The notes: a model not told the origin generated them from the sequence alone. A stretch of 64,000 bases of DNA from Pseudoalteromonas piscicida (GCF_002208135.1 NZ_CP021647.1:499501-563500); one strand, 5' to 3'; numbered from the stretch's first letter, positions 28,469-38,641 are shown. Made by a program: numbers and translations.

Positions 28469-31012
28469 ATGCAAATTATTAATAACAAGCTGGAAAACGC
28501 TGTTCGCAAGCCAATCTCGTTGGCTATTGGTACCGCGCTTCTTTCAACAATTTCAATTCACGCGCAAGCCGAAAGTAACAACACTGAAGCCAAAGATAGT
28601 GTTGAAGTCATCGAGATCACAGGTACGCGAAGAAGCCTTCGTAGTGTTGCCGAAAGTACGGTACCAGTTGATGTTATTTCTTTAGATGATATGCAAAGTA
28701 CTGGTCAGCTAGAGCTGAGCCAAGTACTGACGACACTCGTGCCAAGTTTTAACTTCCCTAACTCGACACTCGCGGATGGTACCGATCATGCTCGTCCGGC
28801 AGTACTTAGAGGTTTAGCACCAGACCACACCTTAGTGCTAGTAAACGGTAAACGTCGTCATGCTGGCGCATTGTTGAATTTAAACGGTACCGTTGGTCGT
28901 GGTTCAACCGCGGTTGATTTAAATACGATCCCGGCTGCCGCGATTAAACGTGTAGAAGTATTGCGTGATGGCGCTGCTGCTCAATACGGCTCAGATGCCA
29001 TTGCTGGCGTTATTAATATCGTGCTTAAAGATGCAGAAGAAGGCGGCAGTATTAGTGTGACCTATGGTGAACACGATACGCAGATGGCAGGTGTCCCTGA
29101 CTTATTAGAAACCCGTGCAAACGATGCGGGCGATTTGGACTTTGTGCTTGGAGATGACCGTAAGCGTAACGACGGTGGTACCACAACAATTGGTGCCAAC
29201 ATCGGTTTTGCTTTAGGTAATGAAGGTTTTATTAATCTGTCTGCCGAATATAGAGATAAAAAACCGACTAATCGTTCAGGCTTTGATCCAAGAGAGCAAT
29301 ATGCTCGTGATGAAAATGGTCAACTTGACTCAAGAGAGTTTTCATTCGATCGCTACAACCACCGTTTTGGTAAAGCTGAAGTGGAAGACTTTGCACTATT
29401 TTATAATGCGGGTTACAACCTAGATGCGGAAACCGAACTTTATTCATTTGGTAGCTACTCAACACGTGAAGGTAACTCCGGTGGTTTCTATCGCCGTGCA
29501 AATGACAGCCGCAACTTAACTGCGGTATATCCAGATGGTTTCTTGCCTCAAATCGTCAGCGATGTAGATGATTACTCGTTTGCGGTTGGTGTTAAAGGCA
29601 CTCGAGGTGAGTGGGATTACGATATCAGTACAAACTATGGTGTGAATGACTTCGCTTTGGGTGTCGTAAATAGTTTGAATACTTCGATGGGTGTAACAAG
29701 CCCGACTGAGTTTAATAACGGTGCTTTAGTTTATTCACAGTGGCTTGTGAATGCTGATGCTAAAACGGCATTGGATTTAGGCTTACCGGATGATGTATTT
29801 TTCACGATTGGTGCAGAATATCGCCGTGAAACCTATGAAATTGAAGTAGGTGAAGAAGCGTCTTACCTGACCGTGCTGGATGCAGAAGGTAATCCCGTTG
29901 CGGCCGGCGGTGCGCAGGTACTCGCTGGTTTCTCACCAGCAAGTGCTGTCGATGAGTCTCGTCACAATATCGCTTTATTCGCAGAGTTTGATACCTACTT
30001 AACGCAGGACTGGAATGTCGTTTTGGCGGGTCGTTTTGAAGATTACAGTGATTTTGGCAGCACCTTCACCAGTAAACTGGCATCGCGCTACGTGGTGTCG
30101 GATAACTTTTCACTACGTGGTGCAGTAAGCACAGGTTTTAGAGCGCCTTCATTGGCTCAAACGTCCTATAAGTCAATTGCTACGGTATTTGAAAATGGCG
30201 TACCGAGTGAAGTTGGTCATTTCCCTGTTGATACGCCAGCTGCAAAAGCGCTGGGTGCGAGGGAGCTTGAACCGGAAGAGTCAGTTAATATGACGGCGGG
30301 CTTTGTCTATACACTAGACGCGTTCTCATTTACGGTGGATGCTTATCGAATTGACATCAACGATCGCATCGTACTTTCTGAGAACTTGGGTGGTCCTGAG
30401 GTCATTAATATTTTGCAGCTAGCGGGTGAGCTCAATACGCAAAGTGTAAGGTATTTCACTAATGCTATCGACTCGCGTACTCAAGGTGTGGATATCGTAG
30501 CAACGTACAGTTTTGATCTTGCCGACTACGGTAATCTGCGTTTAAGCGCCGCAGTAAACATCAATGACACGGAAGTGACACATGTAAAGGCAAACCCTGC
30601 TGAGCTTGAAGCCCTAGGTGACAGCTATGAGTATTTTGCTCGTCGTGAAATTGCACGATTTGAAGATGGGACACCAAAAGACAAATGGAACTTAGCTGCA
30701 ATTTGGCAATTTGGCGATTGGCAGACGACATTACGTGCCACACGCTATGGTGAAACGGTGGACTCTTCGAGCGCAGTAGAAGGCGATGAAGTATTAGACG
30801 CTAAATGGATCACTGATTTAGAAGTGGCTTATAACCTAGGTAACAACTGGAAGTTTGCTGTAGGCGCTAACAATCTATTTGATCAGTATCCACAAGATAC
30901 TGTTAGTAATATTGGTTATACAACGTTTAACCAGATCTTCCCCTACTCTGCGTTTTCGGCATATAACACCGATGGTCGCTTTGTATATGGCAATATCAGC
31001 TACCGCTTCTAA
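28469..31012 (+). CDS. TonB-dependent outer-membrane receptor
   Basis: 847 residues from ATG 28469, which gives a clean signal peptide ending at HAQA; an upstream in-frame ATG adds 23 residues before it. TonB box-like EVIEITGTRR follows. The plug domain has VPVDVISLDD, VLRGL, LVLVNGKRRH, IKRVEVLRDGAAAQYGSDAIAGVINIVLK. The beta-barrel ends in the aromatic C-terminus GNISYRF. Imports a bulky nutrient using TonB energy. The substrate is unknown: no transporter or enzyme is linked and no Fur box is evident. Confidence 0.93.
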   Translation: MQIINNKLENAVRKPISLAIGTALLSTISIHAQAESNNTEAKDSVEVIEITGTRRSLRSVAESTVPVDVISLDDMQSTGQLELSQVLTTLVPSFNFPNSTLADGTDHARPAVLRGLAPDHTLVLVNGKRRHAGALLNLNGTVGRGSTAVDLNTIPAAAIKRVEVLRDGAAAQYGSDAIAGVINIVLKDAEEGGSISVTYGEHDTQMAGVPDLLETRANDAGDLDFVLGDDRKRNDGGTTTIGANIGFALGNEGFINLSAEYRDKKPTNRSGFDPREQYARDENGQLDSREFSFDRYNHRFGKAEVEDFALFYNAGYNLDAETELYSFGSYSTREGNSGGFYRRANDSRNLTAVYPDGFLPQIVSDVDDYSFAVGVKGTRGEWDYDISTNYGVNDFALGVVNSLNTSMGVTSPTEFNNGALVYSQWLVNADAKTALDLGLPDDVFFTIGAEYRRETYEIEVGEEASYLTVLDAEGNPVAAGGAQVLAGFSPASAVDESRHNIALFAEFDTYLTQDWNVVLAGRFEDYSDFGSTFTSKLASRYVVSDNFSLRGAVSTGFRAPSLAQTSYKSIATVFENGVPSEVGHFPVDTPAAKALGARELEPEESVNMTAGFVYTLDAFSFTVDAYRIDINDRIVLSENLGGPEVINILQLAGELNTQSVRYFTNAIDSRTQGVDIVATYSFDLADYGNLRLSAAVNINDTEVTHVKANPAELEALGDSYEYFARREIARFEDGTPKDKWNLAAIWQFGDWQTTLRATRYGETVDSSSAVEGDEVLDAKWITDLEVAYNLGNNWKFAVGANNLFDQYPQDTVSNIGYTTFNQIFPYSAFSAYNTDGRFVYGNISYRF

Positions 31013-31030
31013 GCTAGCTTAGAAAGAGGA

Positions 31031-31057
31031 AAGGCCAAGCAGATGCTTGGCCTTTTT
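31031..31057 (+). terminator. Terminator after TonB receptor gene
   Basis: 9-bp stem AGGCCAAGC/GCTTGGCCT followed by TTTTTG. It may also serve the convergent kinase gene, which ends at 31063. Confidence 0.8.
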
Positions 31058-31062
31058 GTGCT

Positions 31063-33111
31063 TTACGCTGATACCTCTACCGCGTGAGGTAAGTTTATCT
31101 GGATACATAAACCGCCATACTTCCCTGACTTCACTGTGATTTTTCCATTCATCGCTTCAATCAAGCTCTTACAAATAGATAAACCAAGACCTGAGCCTCC
31201 TGTCGCACGACTTCTCGATGCCTCGACACGGTACAAGCGTTCAAACAGTTTGTTCTGCTCGGCCTCAGATACGCCTGGTGAGCTATCTTCTACTTGTAGA
31301 AATAGTCCTTGTTTATTGACCACGGCTTTAAACCTTACCTTGCCGGGTTTATCTGTATATAAACATGCATTCTTAGCAAGATTATCGATAACTCTATCTA
31401 GCTTTGGTTTATCAATGTAAATACTCATATCATCGACGTGAATGTCGGCAATAAATTGCAGCTGATCACTCGTTACCAGTCTTTCAATATCGTACACATA
31501 GCTTTGGATAACCGTTTTCGCGCCATACTGCTGAGGATGGATCACAAGTGCGTCATGATCTGCTTGAGACAATTGATACACGTTTGAGATCAATTCATTG
31601 AGCTGATTTATCTTGTTGTTGATCTTGGCATATGCAATTGTGCTGTCATCAATAAGATTGTGTTCCATCGCTTCTATATGGAGTTTTAAGACACTGAGTG
31701 GCGTGCGTAACTCGTGGGAAATATCGGCCAGCATTTTATCTTTATGCTCAATATTCAATTGATACATTTTTGCTTTTAGCGCCGCATTTCTATGTTTGAC
31801 GACAAAAAATCCGACTAGAAATAATCCAGCTAAAAAGGTCGAGATTGCTGCGGTTACCCACATTTGTGTGGATAGCTTGGCATTTTGTAAGTTAACCTCG
31901 GTTATGGCTTGTGCAGAGCGGGCCTGCTCTAGTTGTTGAGATTGAATAAGCGCGTCAATACTGGCTTTATAGGTACTAACTTGTTTTTCTAGTAACACTT
32001 TATGAAGTCTAGTCTGCAGCTCTGAAGTTGACTTCATAAATTGATAGGCTTGGGCGTATTCATGATGTGCAGCTAGCGTTATCGCTTTAAGGCGGTGATA
32101 TTTTTCGAGCAGCAGCTCTGCCGTTTCAATTTCGGTTAGGGCATCCAGCTTTGTCAGTAGTGTTTTTGCTTCGGCTAATTCTTTGCGTTTTAGCCTAACT
32201 TCTAACTCCGTCAGATAGGCGTAAAATTGTTGCAGTGTTGAACTGGTTTGAGTGGCATACTCAATGCCTGCTTGTGCATCCGACAGGGCACTGTCTAAGT
32301 TAGCCTTAGCTATATGGATCAGTGCGGAGTTACGATATGCCCTAGCGAGTGAAACCCTAGCATTGAGTTCTTTTAGAAATTCAATGGCCTCTTTTGTTTG
32401 CGCTAAAGCTTCGTCCGTTTTACCATTCTTGAACTTCAGCTCTCCCAAGCGAAGCGCTGTGCCGGCGACGTTGCGTAATTCCTTTGAAGCTTTATCTGCA
32501 GCGAGAGCTTGTTGGAAGAAGTACTCAGCATTTTCTTCATCTCCCATCCGCACAGAAATATCACCGAGATTATAAAAGTTAGCCCCTTGCTTTTCGTACT
32601 GATCAGTTCCTTTTAGCAGTTCATAGGCTTTTAAGTGGTATTGCATAGATTGCGCAAGCAAATTTCTATGGTCGGCAACAACACCTAAATTATTATAGGT
32701 TTGTGCAACTAAATTTGATTTGTTCATTGCTTCGGCTGAAGAGAGCGCTTTTAAGTAAAAAGACTCGGCCTGCTCAAGCTGGCTTAAGTTACGATAGTTA
32801 ATGCCTATCTCTCTGTATACTTCATACTTGCGCGCTTCGGTAAGGAAAAACTGCTTTTCGATATAGCTAAGCGTAGATATCGATTTTTCGTACAAGTCTT
32901 GTTTTCGATAAATCATGGCCTGCAAATAAATCGCTTGATATCTCGTTTCCTCTTCTTCACTGACGCTGGCCGTTTCAATTTTAACTAAGGCTTCGTTATA
33001 TTTGCCTGCCTTTTCCAGATCTTCGATTTCCTTGATAACTGTGTTCCCGGCCTGACAATGCATCGCTGTAAGCAGTGCGACTGCTTTTATTAAGTTCTTA
33101 ATGGGGGTCAT
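31063..33111 (-). CDS. TPR-domain sensor histidine kinase
   Basis: 682 residues: signal-peptide-like start, about eight tetratricopeptide-type helical repeats in the periplasmic half (about 30-370, e.g. AQTYNNLGVVADHRNLLAQS), one transmembrane segment (MWVTAAISTFLAGLFLVGFFVV) and a HisKA dimerisation domain with ISHELRTP (His about 466). The HATPase domain has N box NLAKNACLY and G boxes DSSPGVSE and GGSGLGLSICKSLIE. It autophosphorylates on His in response to an unknown, probably protein or peptide, signal. No response regulator is adjacent. Its upstream region, normally the promoter, is filled by ori2-type iterons (33260-33528). Confidence 0.9.
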   Translation of the reverse strand: MTPIKNLIKAVALLTAMHCQAGNTVIKEIEDLEKAGKYNEALVKIETASVSEEEETRYQAIYLQAMIYRKQDLYEKSISTLSYIEKQFFLTEARKYEVYREIGINYRNLSQLEQAESFYLKALSSAEAMNKSNLVAQTYNNLGVVADHRNLLAQSMQYHLKAYELLKGTDQYEKQGANFYNLGDISVRMGDEENAEYFFQQALAADKASKELRNVAGTALRLGELKFKNGKTDEALAQTKEAIEFLKELNARVSLARAYRNSALIHIAKANLDSALSDAQAGIEYATQTSSTLQQFYAYLTELEVRLKRKELAEAKTLLTKLDALTEIETAELLLEKYHRLKAITLAAHHEYAQAYQFMKSTSELQTRLHKVLLEKQVSTYKASIDALIQSQQLEQARSAQAITEVNLQNAKLSTQMWVTAAISTFLAGLFLVGFFVVKHRNAALKAKMYQLNIEHKDKMLADISHELRTPLSVLKLHIEAMEHNLIDDSTIAYAKINNKINQLNELISNVYQLSQADHDALVIHPQQYGAKTVIQSYVYDIERLVTSDQLQFIADIHVDDMSIYIDKPKLDRVIDNLAKNACLYTDKPGKVRFKAVVNKQGLFLQVEDSSPGVSEAEQNKLFERLYRVEASRSRATGGSGLGLSICKSLIEAMNGKITVKSGKYGGLCIQINLPHAVEVSA

Positions 33112-33259
33112 GTATCAACTTCAATGTACTGTAATCAGTTTTATAGTTTTACATGGAAAAGTGGGGTAAATATGGAAAGTGTAAAGGGGGTTTACAGCAA
33201 AAAGAAGTGCTGATAAATCTATGGTTAGTCATATTTTGATTTTTATTCAAAATAAACTC

Positions 33260-33528
33260 AGAACAAAATTTTACTAAGTAAGTTAGTAAAAATGTGACCT
33301 GTCGCTGGTTTAGTTAGTAAAATTTTGGTTTGTGAAAGTGAAAAAAGTCACAAATGCGCTCTTTTTTGTCAGGATCTTAGATCTTTACTGAAAAGATCGG
33401 GATCGTTTGGTGTTGAGTTAATAAAAGTCTGATCTCAAATAGGTCTAGGTTAGTAAAAATATGATCTGAATAACTGACGTTGGTAAATACGTGATCTAAG
33501 TTATCAGTGGCTAGTAAAAACCTGATCC
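33260..33528. repeat. Remote cluster of ori2-type iterons
   Basis: Copies of the ori2 iteron occur 14.5 kb from the origin. Forward: TTAGTAAAAATGTGACCT (33283), TTAGTAAAATTTTGGTTT (33314), TTAATAAAAGTCTGATCT (33418), TTAGTAAAAATATGATCT (33450), TTGGTAAATACGTGATCT (33480), CTAGTAAAAACCTGATCC (33511). One inverted copy: 33260-33277. Neighbours are phased at 30-32 bp, about three helical turns, unlike the irregular ori2 spacing. GATC is kept in the four right-hand copies. No DnaA boxes or initiator gene accompany them. Confidence 0.85.
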
Positions 33529-33535
33529 ACAATAG

Positions 33536-33558
33536 ATAAAAGGGCCTGACGGCCCTTG
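33536..33558 (-). terminator. Terminator of aceA
   Basis: Stem AAGGGCC/GGCCCTT with a 4-nt loop; on the minus strand it is followed by TTATCT. It lies between aceA and the iteron cluster. Confidence 0.7.
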
Positions 33559-33599
33559 CTGATTAAGGAACTATATAGGTCGTTATCTAAATCGAGAGT

Positions 33600-35204
33600 T
33601 TAGAACTGGTTCATAGTGTTGGCTTCACCGCCTGCTTTGAGTGCGTTCTCACCAGAGAAATACTCTTTGTGCGTGTCACCGATATTAGAGCCCGCCAAGT
33701 CTTGGTGTCTAACTGATGCTTGTTCGCGACGGATTTCCTGTCGTTGCACATCGCGTACATAGGCAAGCATACCCGCGTCACCGAAATAGCCTTCAGCCAG
33801 AATATCAGTGCTGAGCGCTGCTGTATGGTAAGTTGGCAGTGTAATAAGGTGGTGGAAAATACCTGCTTCTCTTGCCGAGTCACGCTGGAAGTTTTGCACT
33901 AGTAGATCGGCTTCTGTTGCCAATTCGGTTGCGTCTAACTCAGGCGCCATCAACACTTTTGCATCCGCGCTTGGATTTGGGTATGCCGATAAGTCTTTAC
34001 CTTGCTCCTGCCATTGTTGGTATACCTGTTCACGGAATTTTAATGTCCAGTTGAACGATGGCGAGTTGTTGTACACAAGCTTAGCGTTAGGCACCTGTTC
34101 ACGAACTCGGTTAACTAGCTCGGCAATTTGCTCGATATTTGGCTTTTCGGTTTCAATCCATAATAGATCTGCGCCTGATTGAAGACTGGTTACACAGTCT
34201 AGTACCACACGGTCTTTTTCTGTGCCCGCTCTGAATTGGTATAAACCGTTGTCTAAGCGAACTGGCTTTTGCAGTTCGCCACCCAATTTAATTGCCATCT
34301 CACCTTCTTGTAAGTCAGCGGCCGAGGTCACTGGCGTGGTGTCTAAATAACTGGTGTATTGACTCGCAAGGTCGCCCGGCGCTTTTGATACTGGCACTTT
34401 TTGCGTCAAACTTGCACCCAATGAGTCAGTGCGTGCGACGATAACGCCATCTTCAACGCCAAGTTCAAGGAATGCGTATCGTACAGCGTTAATCTTAGCT
34501 AAAAAGTCTTCATGGGGAACCGTTACTTTACCCGCTTGGTGGCCACACTGTTTTGCATCCGATACTTGGTTTTCGATTTGAATTGCACAAGCACCCGCTT
34601 CAATCATTTGTTTAGCTAATAGGTAGGTTGCTTCTTCGTTACCAAAACCAGCATCAATATCAGCAATGATAGGCACTACATGGGTTTCGAAGTTGTCGAT
34701 TTTGTTAAGGATCTCTGTTGTATCTTGGCCTTTTGCTCTTGCTGCATCAAGATCTTTGTAGAGATGATCTAGCTCTCGTGCATCGGCTTGCTTGAGGAAG
34801 GTGTAGATCTCTTCAATCAAAGCAGGAACCGCAGTTTTTTCATGCATACTTTGGTCAGGTAGTGGGCCAAACTCTGAGCGTAGCGCCGCAACCATCCAGC
34901 CACTTAGGTAAACGTATGAGCGTTTTGTGGTTTTATTGTGACGTTTTACGGCCATCATCATTTGCTGCGCGGTAAAACCGTGCCAACAACCAAGCGATTG
35001 CGTGTATTGGCTGCTATCTGCGTCGTACGCTGCCATGTCTTCACGCATCACCTTAGCCGTGTATTTTGCAATGTCCAAACCGGTTTTAAAACGGTTTTGT
35101 AGGTGCATACGGCTGGCATACTCAGGACTGATAGACTGCCAAGTTTTTCCTTGGCTTTGGCATAGACTAGAGAAATGATCTAACTGAGTTTGATACTGAG
35201 ACAT
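33600..35204 (-). CDS. aceA: Isocitrate lyase
   Basis: 534 residues, the longer isocitrate lyase form found in Pseudomonas-like bacteria. It cleaves isocitrate to glyoxylate and succinate, the first step of the glyoxylate shunt for growth on acetate or fatty acids. Seen: LSGWMVAALRS, IIADIDAGFGN (metal ligands), the catalytic loop AKQCGHQAGKVTVPHEDF (KQCGH in place of the shorter form's KKCGH), VARTDSLGA, and YNNSPSFNW. Divergent from glcB, the next enzyme of the shunt, with a shared 250-bp regulatory region. Confidence 0.95.
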   Translation of the reverse strand: MSQYQTQLDHFSSLCQSQGKTWQSISPEYASRMHLQNRFKTGLDIAKYTAKVMREDMAAYDADSSQYTQSLGCWHGFTAQQMMMAVKRHNKTTKRSYVYLSGWMVAALRSEFGPLPDQSMHEKTAVPALIEEIYTFLKQADARELDHLYKDLDAARAKGQDTTEILNKIDNFETHVVPIIADIDAGFGNEEATYLLAKQMIEAGACAIQIENQVSDAKQCGHQAGKVTVPHEDFLAKINAVRYAFLELGVEDGVIVARTDSLGASLTQKVPVSKAPGDLASQYTSYLDTTPVTSAADLQEGEMAIKLGGELQKPVRLDNGLYQFRAGTEKDRVVLDCVTSLQSGADLLWIETEKPNIEQIAELVNRVREQVPNAKLVYNNSPSFNWTLKFREQVYQQWQEQGKDLSAYPNPSADAKVLMAPELDATELATEADLLVQNFQRDSAREAGIFHHLITLPTYHTAALSTDILAEGYFGDAGMLAYVRDVQRQEIRREQASVRHQDLAGSNIGDTHKEYFSGENALKAGGEANTMNQF

Positions 35205-35451
35205 AATTAGCTTCCTTTGAACGGGTACTATAAATCAAATTAAATTCTGGTTGTTTGTTACACGAAACCAACCGGTGTGAGAGTGGTTGGCTGCGGGCTT
35301 AATTAAACACTAGGCCGATAAATTAGATTTTTTAAATTTATAGTTATTATTGCGAGTATATTTTTTGTGAATGGGAAAAGGGGTTCGTTTTTCCAAAAAT
35401 TGTTTTATGTTTGACCTATCCCGTTCAAAAAATGTTAATCAAGGACTCTCC
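35205..35451. promoter_or_regulatory. Divergent promoter region of aceA and glcB
   Basis: About 250 bp between start codons. It contains an imperfect inverted repeat (GGTTGTTTGTTACACG near 35248 and AACCAACCGG/GTGGTTGG near 35268-35289), a possible operator for co-regulation of the shunt. Not matched to a known regulator. Confidence 0.4.
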
Positions 35452-37629
35452 ATGAGCAAGTATGTCACTCATTCAGGCTTCCAAATTGCGACTCCACTGG
35501 CGCAGTTTGTTGAGCAATCTCTACTTCCCGGTACGGGGATCGCGGTCAATCAATTTTGGCAAGGCGTAGCGGATATTTTTTCGGAACTTGGGAAGCAAAA
35601 CCAAGCGTTACTCAACAAACGCGATACCCTGCAACAGCAAATTGACGATTACCACCTCTCTCATCCTGATTGGCAATCTGCAGAATATCGGACATTTCTT
35701 GAATCTATCGGTTATTTGCAGCCTGAGCCTGAAGATTTTGCCATCGAAACCGAGCATGTGGAGCCTGAAATTGCGAGCGCAGCCGGTCCTCAGTTAGTGG
35801 TGCCTGTCAGTAACGCAAGGTTTGCGCTTAATGCGGCTAATGCGCGTTGGGGCTCCTTGTATGATGCGCTCTATGGAACGGATGTTCTTGGCGAAGAGGA
35901 TGGTGCTGAGCGTACTCAAGCCTATAATCCGAATCGTGGGTTTAAAGTCATGGCTTATGCTAGGCAGTTTCTCGATAAAGCGCTGCCGTTGGCAGAAGGT
36001 TCTCACATAGAAAGTACGAACTACGCGATTCTAGACGGCAATTTAGTGATTACACTCAACGACAGCACCCAAGTTGCACTGCAAAAGCCTGAGCAGCTGG
36101 TGGGTTATCAGGGGGAGGCACAAAATCCAAGCGTGGTATTGCTGCGCCACCATGATCTGCATATTGAGATCCAAATTGATCCACACCATCCGATCGGACA
36201 GGCAGACAAAGCAGGGATCAAAGATGTCGTCCTTGAGGCTGCACTTACGACTATCATGGATTGTGAAGACTCGGTTGCGGCGGTGGATGCACAAGACAAA
36301 GTATTGGTATACCAAAATTGGTTAGGTTTGATGAAAGGGAGCTTGAGTGAGACCTTCGAAAAGTCAGGTCAGTCGCTGACTCGGACGCTAAATGCCGACC
36401 GAAGTTACGTAGATACACAAGGCCAGCGTATGACACTAAAAGGTCGCTCTATGATGTTTGTGCGCAATGTTGGCCACCTAATGACAACGCCAGCGGTACT
36501 GGATGCAGAAGGAAACGAGCAGTTCGAAGGGATCTTAGATGCCATCATGACAAGCACGGCTGCGCTGCATGATTTACAAGGCAATAGTCCGTTTAAAAAC
36601 TCGACGGCAGCAAGTATCAATATCGTGAAGCCGAAGATGCACGGCCCTGAAGAAGTCGCTTTCACTGATACCCTATTTAGCCGAGTTGAAGCGCTGCTCT
36701 CGTTACCCAAAAATACCATTAAAATGGGGATTATGGATGAAGAGCGCCGTACTTCGGTAAACTTAAAAGCCTGTATTGCCGCCGCTAAGCAGCGTGTAGT
36801 ATTTATTAATACCGGGTTTTTAGATAGAACGGGCGATGAAATTCACACTTCGATGTTAGCAGGCCCTGTATTGCCCAAAGTGGCTATTAAAGGACAGTCT
36901 TGGATAGCGGCTTATGAAGACCAAAATGTGGATATTGGCCTTAAAACCGGTTTTCGGAAAAAGGCACAAATAGGTAAAGGAATGTGGCCAATGCCAGATA
37001 AAATGGCGCTGATGATGGAGCAAAAACAAGGCCATCCGGAGTCTGGTGCTAATACTGCATGGGTGCCCTCTCCTACCGCAGCAACGCTCCATGCGATGCA
37101 CTATCACTATGTAGATGTGTTTGCACGCCAACTTGAGATAAAAACACGTCAGCAGGCATCACTTGATAACTTACTTACGCCGCCTTTGATGTTAGAAAAC
37201 GATTTGTCTGCGGAGGATATCCAAGCCGAATTAGACAATAACGCGCAGGGCATTTTAGGCTACGTGGTGCGCTGGATAGACCAAGGCGTAGGCTGTTCAA
37301 AAGTGCCTGATATCAATCACGTTGGATTAATGGAAGACAGAGCAACGCTTAGGATTTCAAGTCAGCATATCGCTAACTGGTTATATCATGGTATTTGTAG
37401 CGAAGAGCAAGTAGAAAAAACCTTTAGGCGTATGGCTGCTGTGGTAGATGGTCAAAACGAAGGCGACAGCCTCTACCAACCAATGCTCAATGACCATAAA
37501 CCGCTTAGTGAAAACCTCGCCTATAAAGCGGCGTTATCTTTGGTATTTGAAGGCCGAGTACAACCCAATGGTTACACCGAGCCGCTGCTTCACGCCTATC
37601 GACAAGCCTATAAGCAGCAGGCTGATTAG
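35452..37629 (+). CDS. glcB: Malate synthase G
   Basis: 725 residues from ATG 35452 (AAGGACTCTCC upstream), the standard length of monomeric malate synthase G, which makes malate from glyoxylate and acetyl-CoA. An in-frame ATG 81 bp upstream gives an atypical N-terminus. Seen: [29 protein letters not shown] (metal/catalytic region), [40 protein letters not shown] and [18 protein letters not shown] near the C-terminus with the catalytic Asp. Works with aceA next door. Confidence 0.96.
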   Translation: MSKYVTHSGFQIATPLAQFVEQSLLPGTGIAVNQFWQGVADIFSELGKQNQALLNKRDTLQQQIDDYHLSHPDWQSAEYRTFLESIGYLQPEPEDFAIETEHVEPEIASAAGPQLVVPVSNARFALNAANARWGSLYDALYGTDVLGEEDGAERTQAYNPNRGFKVMAYARQFLDKALPLAEGSHIESTNYAILDGNLVITLNDSTQVALQKPEQLVGYQGEAQNPSVVLLRHHDLHIEIQIDPHHPIGQADKAGIKDVVLEAALTTIMDCEDSVAAVDAQDKVLVYQNWLGLMKGSLSETFEKSGQSLTRTLNADRSYVDTQGQRMTLKGRSMMFVRNVGHLMTTPAVLDAEGNEQFEGILDAIMTSTAALHDLQGNSPFKNSTAASINIVKPKMHGPEEVAFTDTLFSRVEALLSLPKNTIKMGIMDEERRTSVNLKACIAAAKQRVVFINTGFLDRTGDEIHTSMLAGPVLPKVAIKGQSWIAAYEDQNVDIGLKTGFRKKAQIGKGMWPMPDKMALMMEQKQGHPESGANTAWVPSPTAATLHAMHYHYVDVFARQLEIKTRQQASLDNLLTPPLMLENDLSAEDIQAELDNNAQGILGYVVRWIDQGVGCSKVPDINHVGLMEDRATLRISSQHIANWLYHGICSEEQVEKTFRRMAAVVDGQNEGDSLYQPMLNDHKPLSENLAYKAALSLVFEGRVQPNGYTEPLLHAYRQAYKQQAD

Positions 37630-37658
37630 TCCCTTTTCATTTCGATGTCACTCAAATC

Positions 37659-37686
37659 AAGGCTGGTTAATCCAGCCTTTTTGGTT
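37659..37686 (+). terminator. Terminator of glcB
   Basis: Stem GGCTGG/CCAGCC around TTAAT, followed by TTTTTGG. Confidence 0.7.
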
Positions 37687-37704
37687 TTTATGCTTGTGCC
37701 GAGC

Positions 37705-38112
37705 TGCTCGTCGAAATATTTGTTGAGATATGTGTCGAGGTAAACCTCGACCTACGCTGGATTTGTAGGTCGTGATTTATCACGATGAGATTTTTTGTCG
37801 TGGGTTGTTAAGATTCTTGTCGAGATTTTTGTTGAGATATGTGTCGAGGTAAAACTCGACCTACGTTGGATTTGTAGGTCGTGATTTATCACGATGAGAT
37901 TTTTGTCGTGGGTTGTTAAGATTCTTGTCGAGATTTTTGTTGAGATATGTGTCGAGGTAAAACTCGACCTACGTTGGATTTGTAGGTCGTGATTTATCAC
38001 GATGAGATTTTTATCGTGGGTTGTTAAGATTCTTGTCGAGATTTTTGTTGAGATATGTGTCGAGGTAAAACTCGACCTACGCTGGATTTGTAGGTCGTGA
38101 TTTATCACGACG
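37705..38112. repeat. Tandem array of 108-bp palindrome-rich units
   Basis: About 3.6 units of 108-109 bp; the landmark GTCGAGGTAAAACTCGAC starts at 37734, 37843, 37951 and 38059. Each unit has two short palindromes: GTCGAG-6-CTCGAC and TCGTGATTTATCACGA. They are linked by complementary CGACCTAC and GTAGGTCG, so a transcript would fold into long hairpins. Units differ at only a few bases, so expansion is recent. Because 108 is a multiple of three, a repetitive open frame exists on the minus strand, but it has no ribosome site and no protein-like character. Confidence 0.85.
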
Positions 38113-38125
38113 AGCTTCTAATAGG

Positions 38126-38641
38126 CTACATTTGCGATGAGGTGACTAACGGAATTCGTGTTGAAACACCGTTGAGTGCAATTTTGTGGATCATTTCATC
38201 TAGGGTAGTGCAGCAATCACTGAGAATGTAGACATTGTACTGCTCCGCCGATTTCGATAGCGCGGTATGGGTTACACAGTTTTGTGTCATCATGCCGCAG
38301 ATATATAAAGTGTCGATACCTTTAGATTGGAGCAAATCGTTTAAGGAGGTTTGCTCAAAGCTGTCGGCATAGGACTTTACGATATGGTGGCCGTTTTCTT
38401 GCGCTTGGTGTAGGTCATTATGAAGCTCGACACCGCTAGTGTCGGCATTAAAAAATGGCGCTTTTCCTTGCTCTGGATTGGCTATGTGCTGGACATAAAT
38501 GATCTCCATGTTTTGTTCTGCTGCTTTTTTGATAGCTGTATTGATGTTTGCCAGTGTATTTTCGGTATTCCATAACGGGAAAAGCCCTCCAGGAAAGTAG
38601 TCATTTTGAATATCGATAACCAATAGTGCGCTGTTGTTCAT
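38126..38641 (-). CDS. Isochorismatase-family cysteine hydrolase
   Basis: 171 residues. The catalytic triad pattern of the family is visible: Asp10 in VIDIQNDYF, Lys in IVKSYADSF (about 93), Cys in GMMTQNCVTHTA (about 121), with a cis-peptide-like GMMT. Substrate unknown; homologues include nicotinamidase- and carbamoylase-type enzymes. GAGGT precedes the ATG. Divergent from the GlxA-type regulator at 38745, a common pairing in which the regulator controls the hydrolase. Confidence 0.88.
   Translation of the reverse strand: MNNSALLVIDIQNDYFPGGLFPLWNTENTLANINTAIKKAAEQNMEIIYVQHIANPEQGKAPFFNADTSGVELHNDLHQAQENGHHIVKSYADSFEQTSLNDLLQSKGIDTLYICGMMTQNCVTHTALSKSAEQYNVYILSDCCTTLDEMIHKIALNGVSTRIPLVTSSQM

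Larger units (their letters stand above)
37630..38125. other. Intergenic region occupied by palindromic tandem repeats
   Basis: After a terminator-like hairpin for glcB (CAAGGCTGGTTAATCCAGCC then TTTTTGG, 37659-37685), the region consists almost entirely of the 108-bp repeat array described separately. Confidence 0.7.

Noticed and set aside
33260..33528. A second replication origin at the remote iteron cluster
   Set aside because: No initiator gene, DnaA boxes or AT-rich opening region nearby; the iterons alone fit a regulatory site better.
37752..38108. 118-residue open frame on the minus strand made of identical repeats
   Set aside because: It exists only because the 108-bp palindromic repeat has a length divisible by three; no ribosome site and no protein-like composition.
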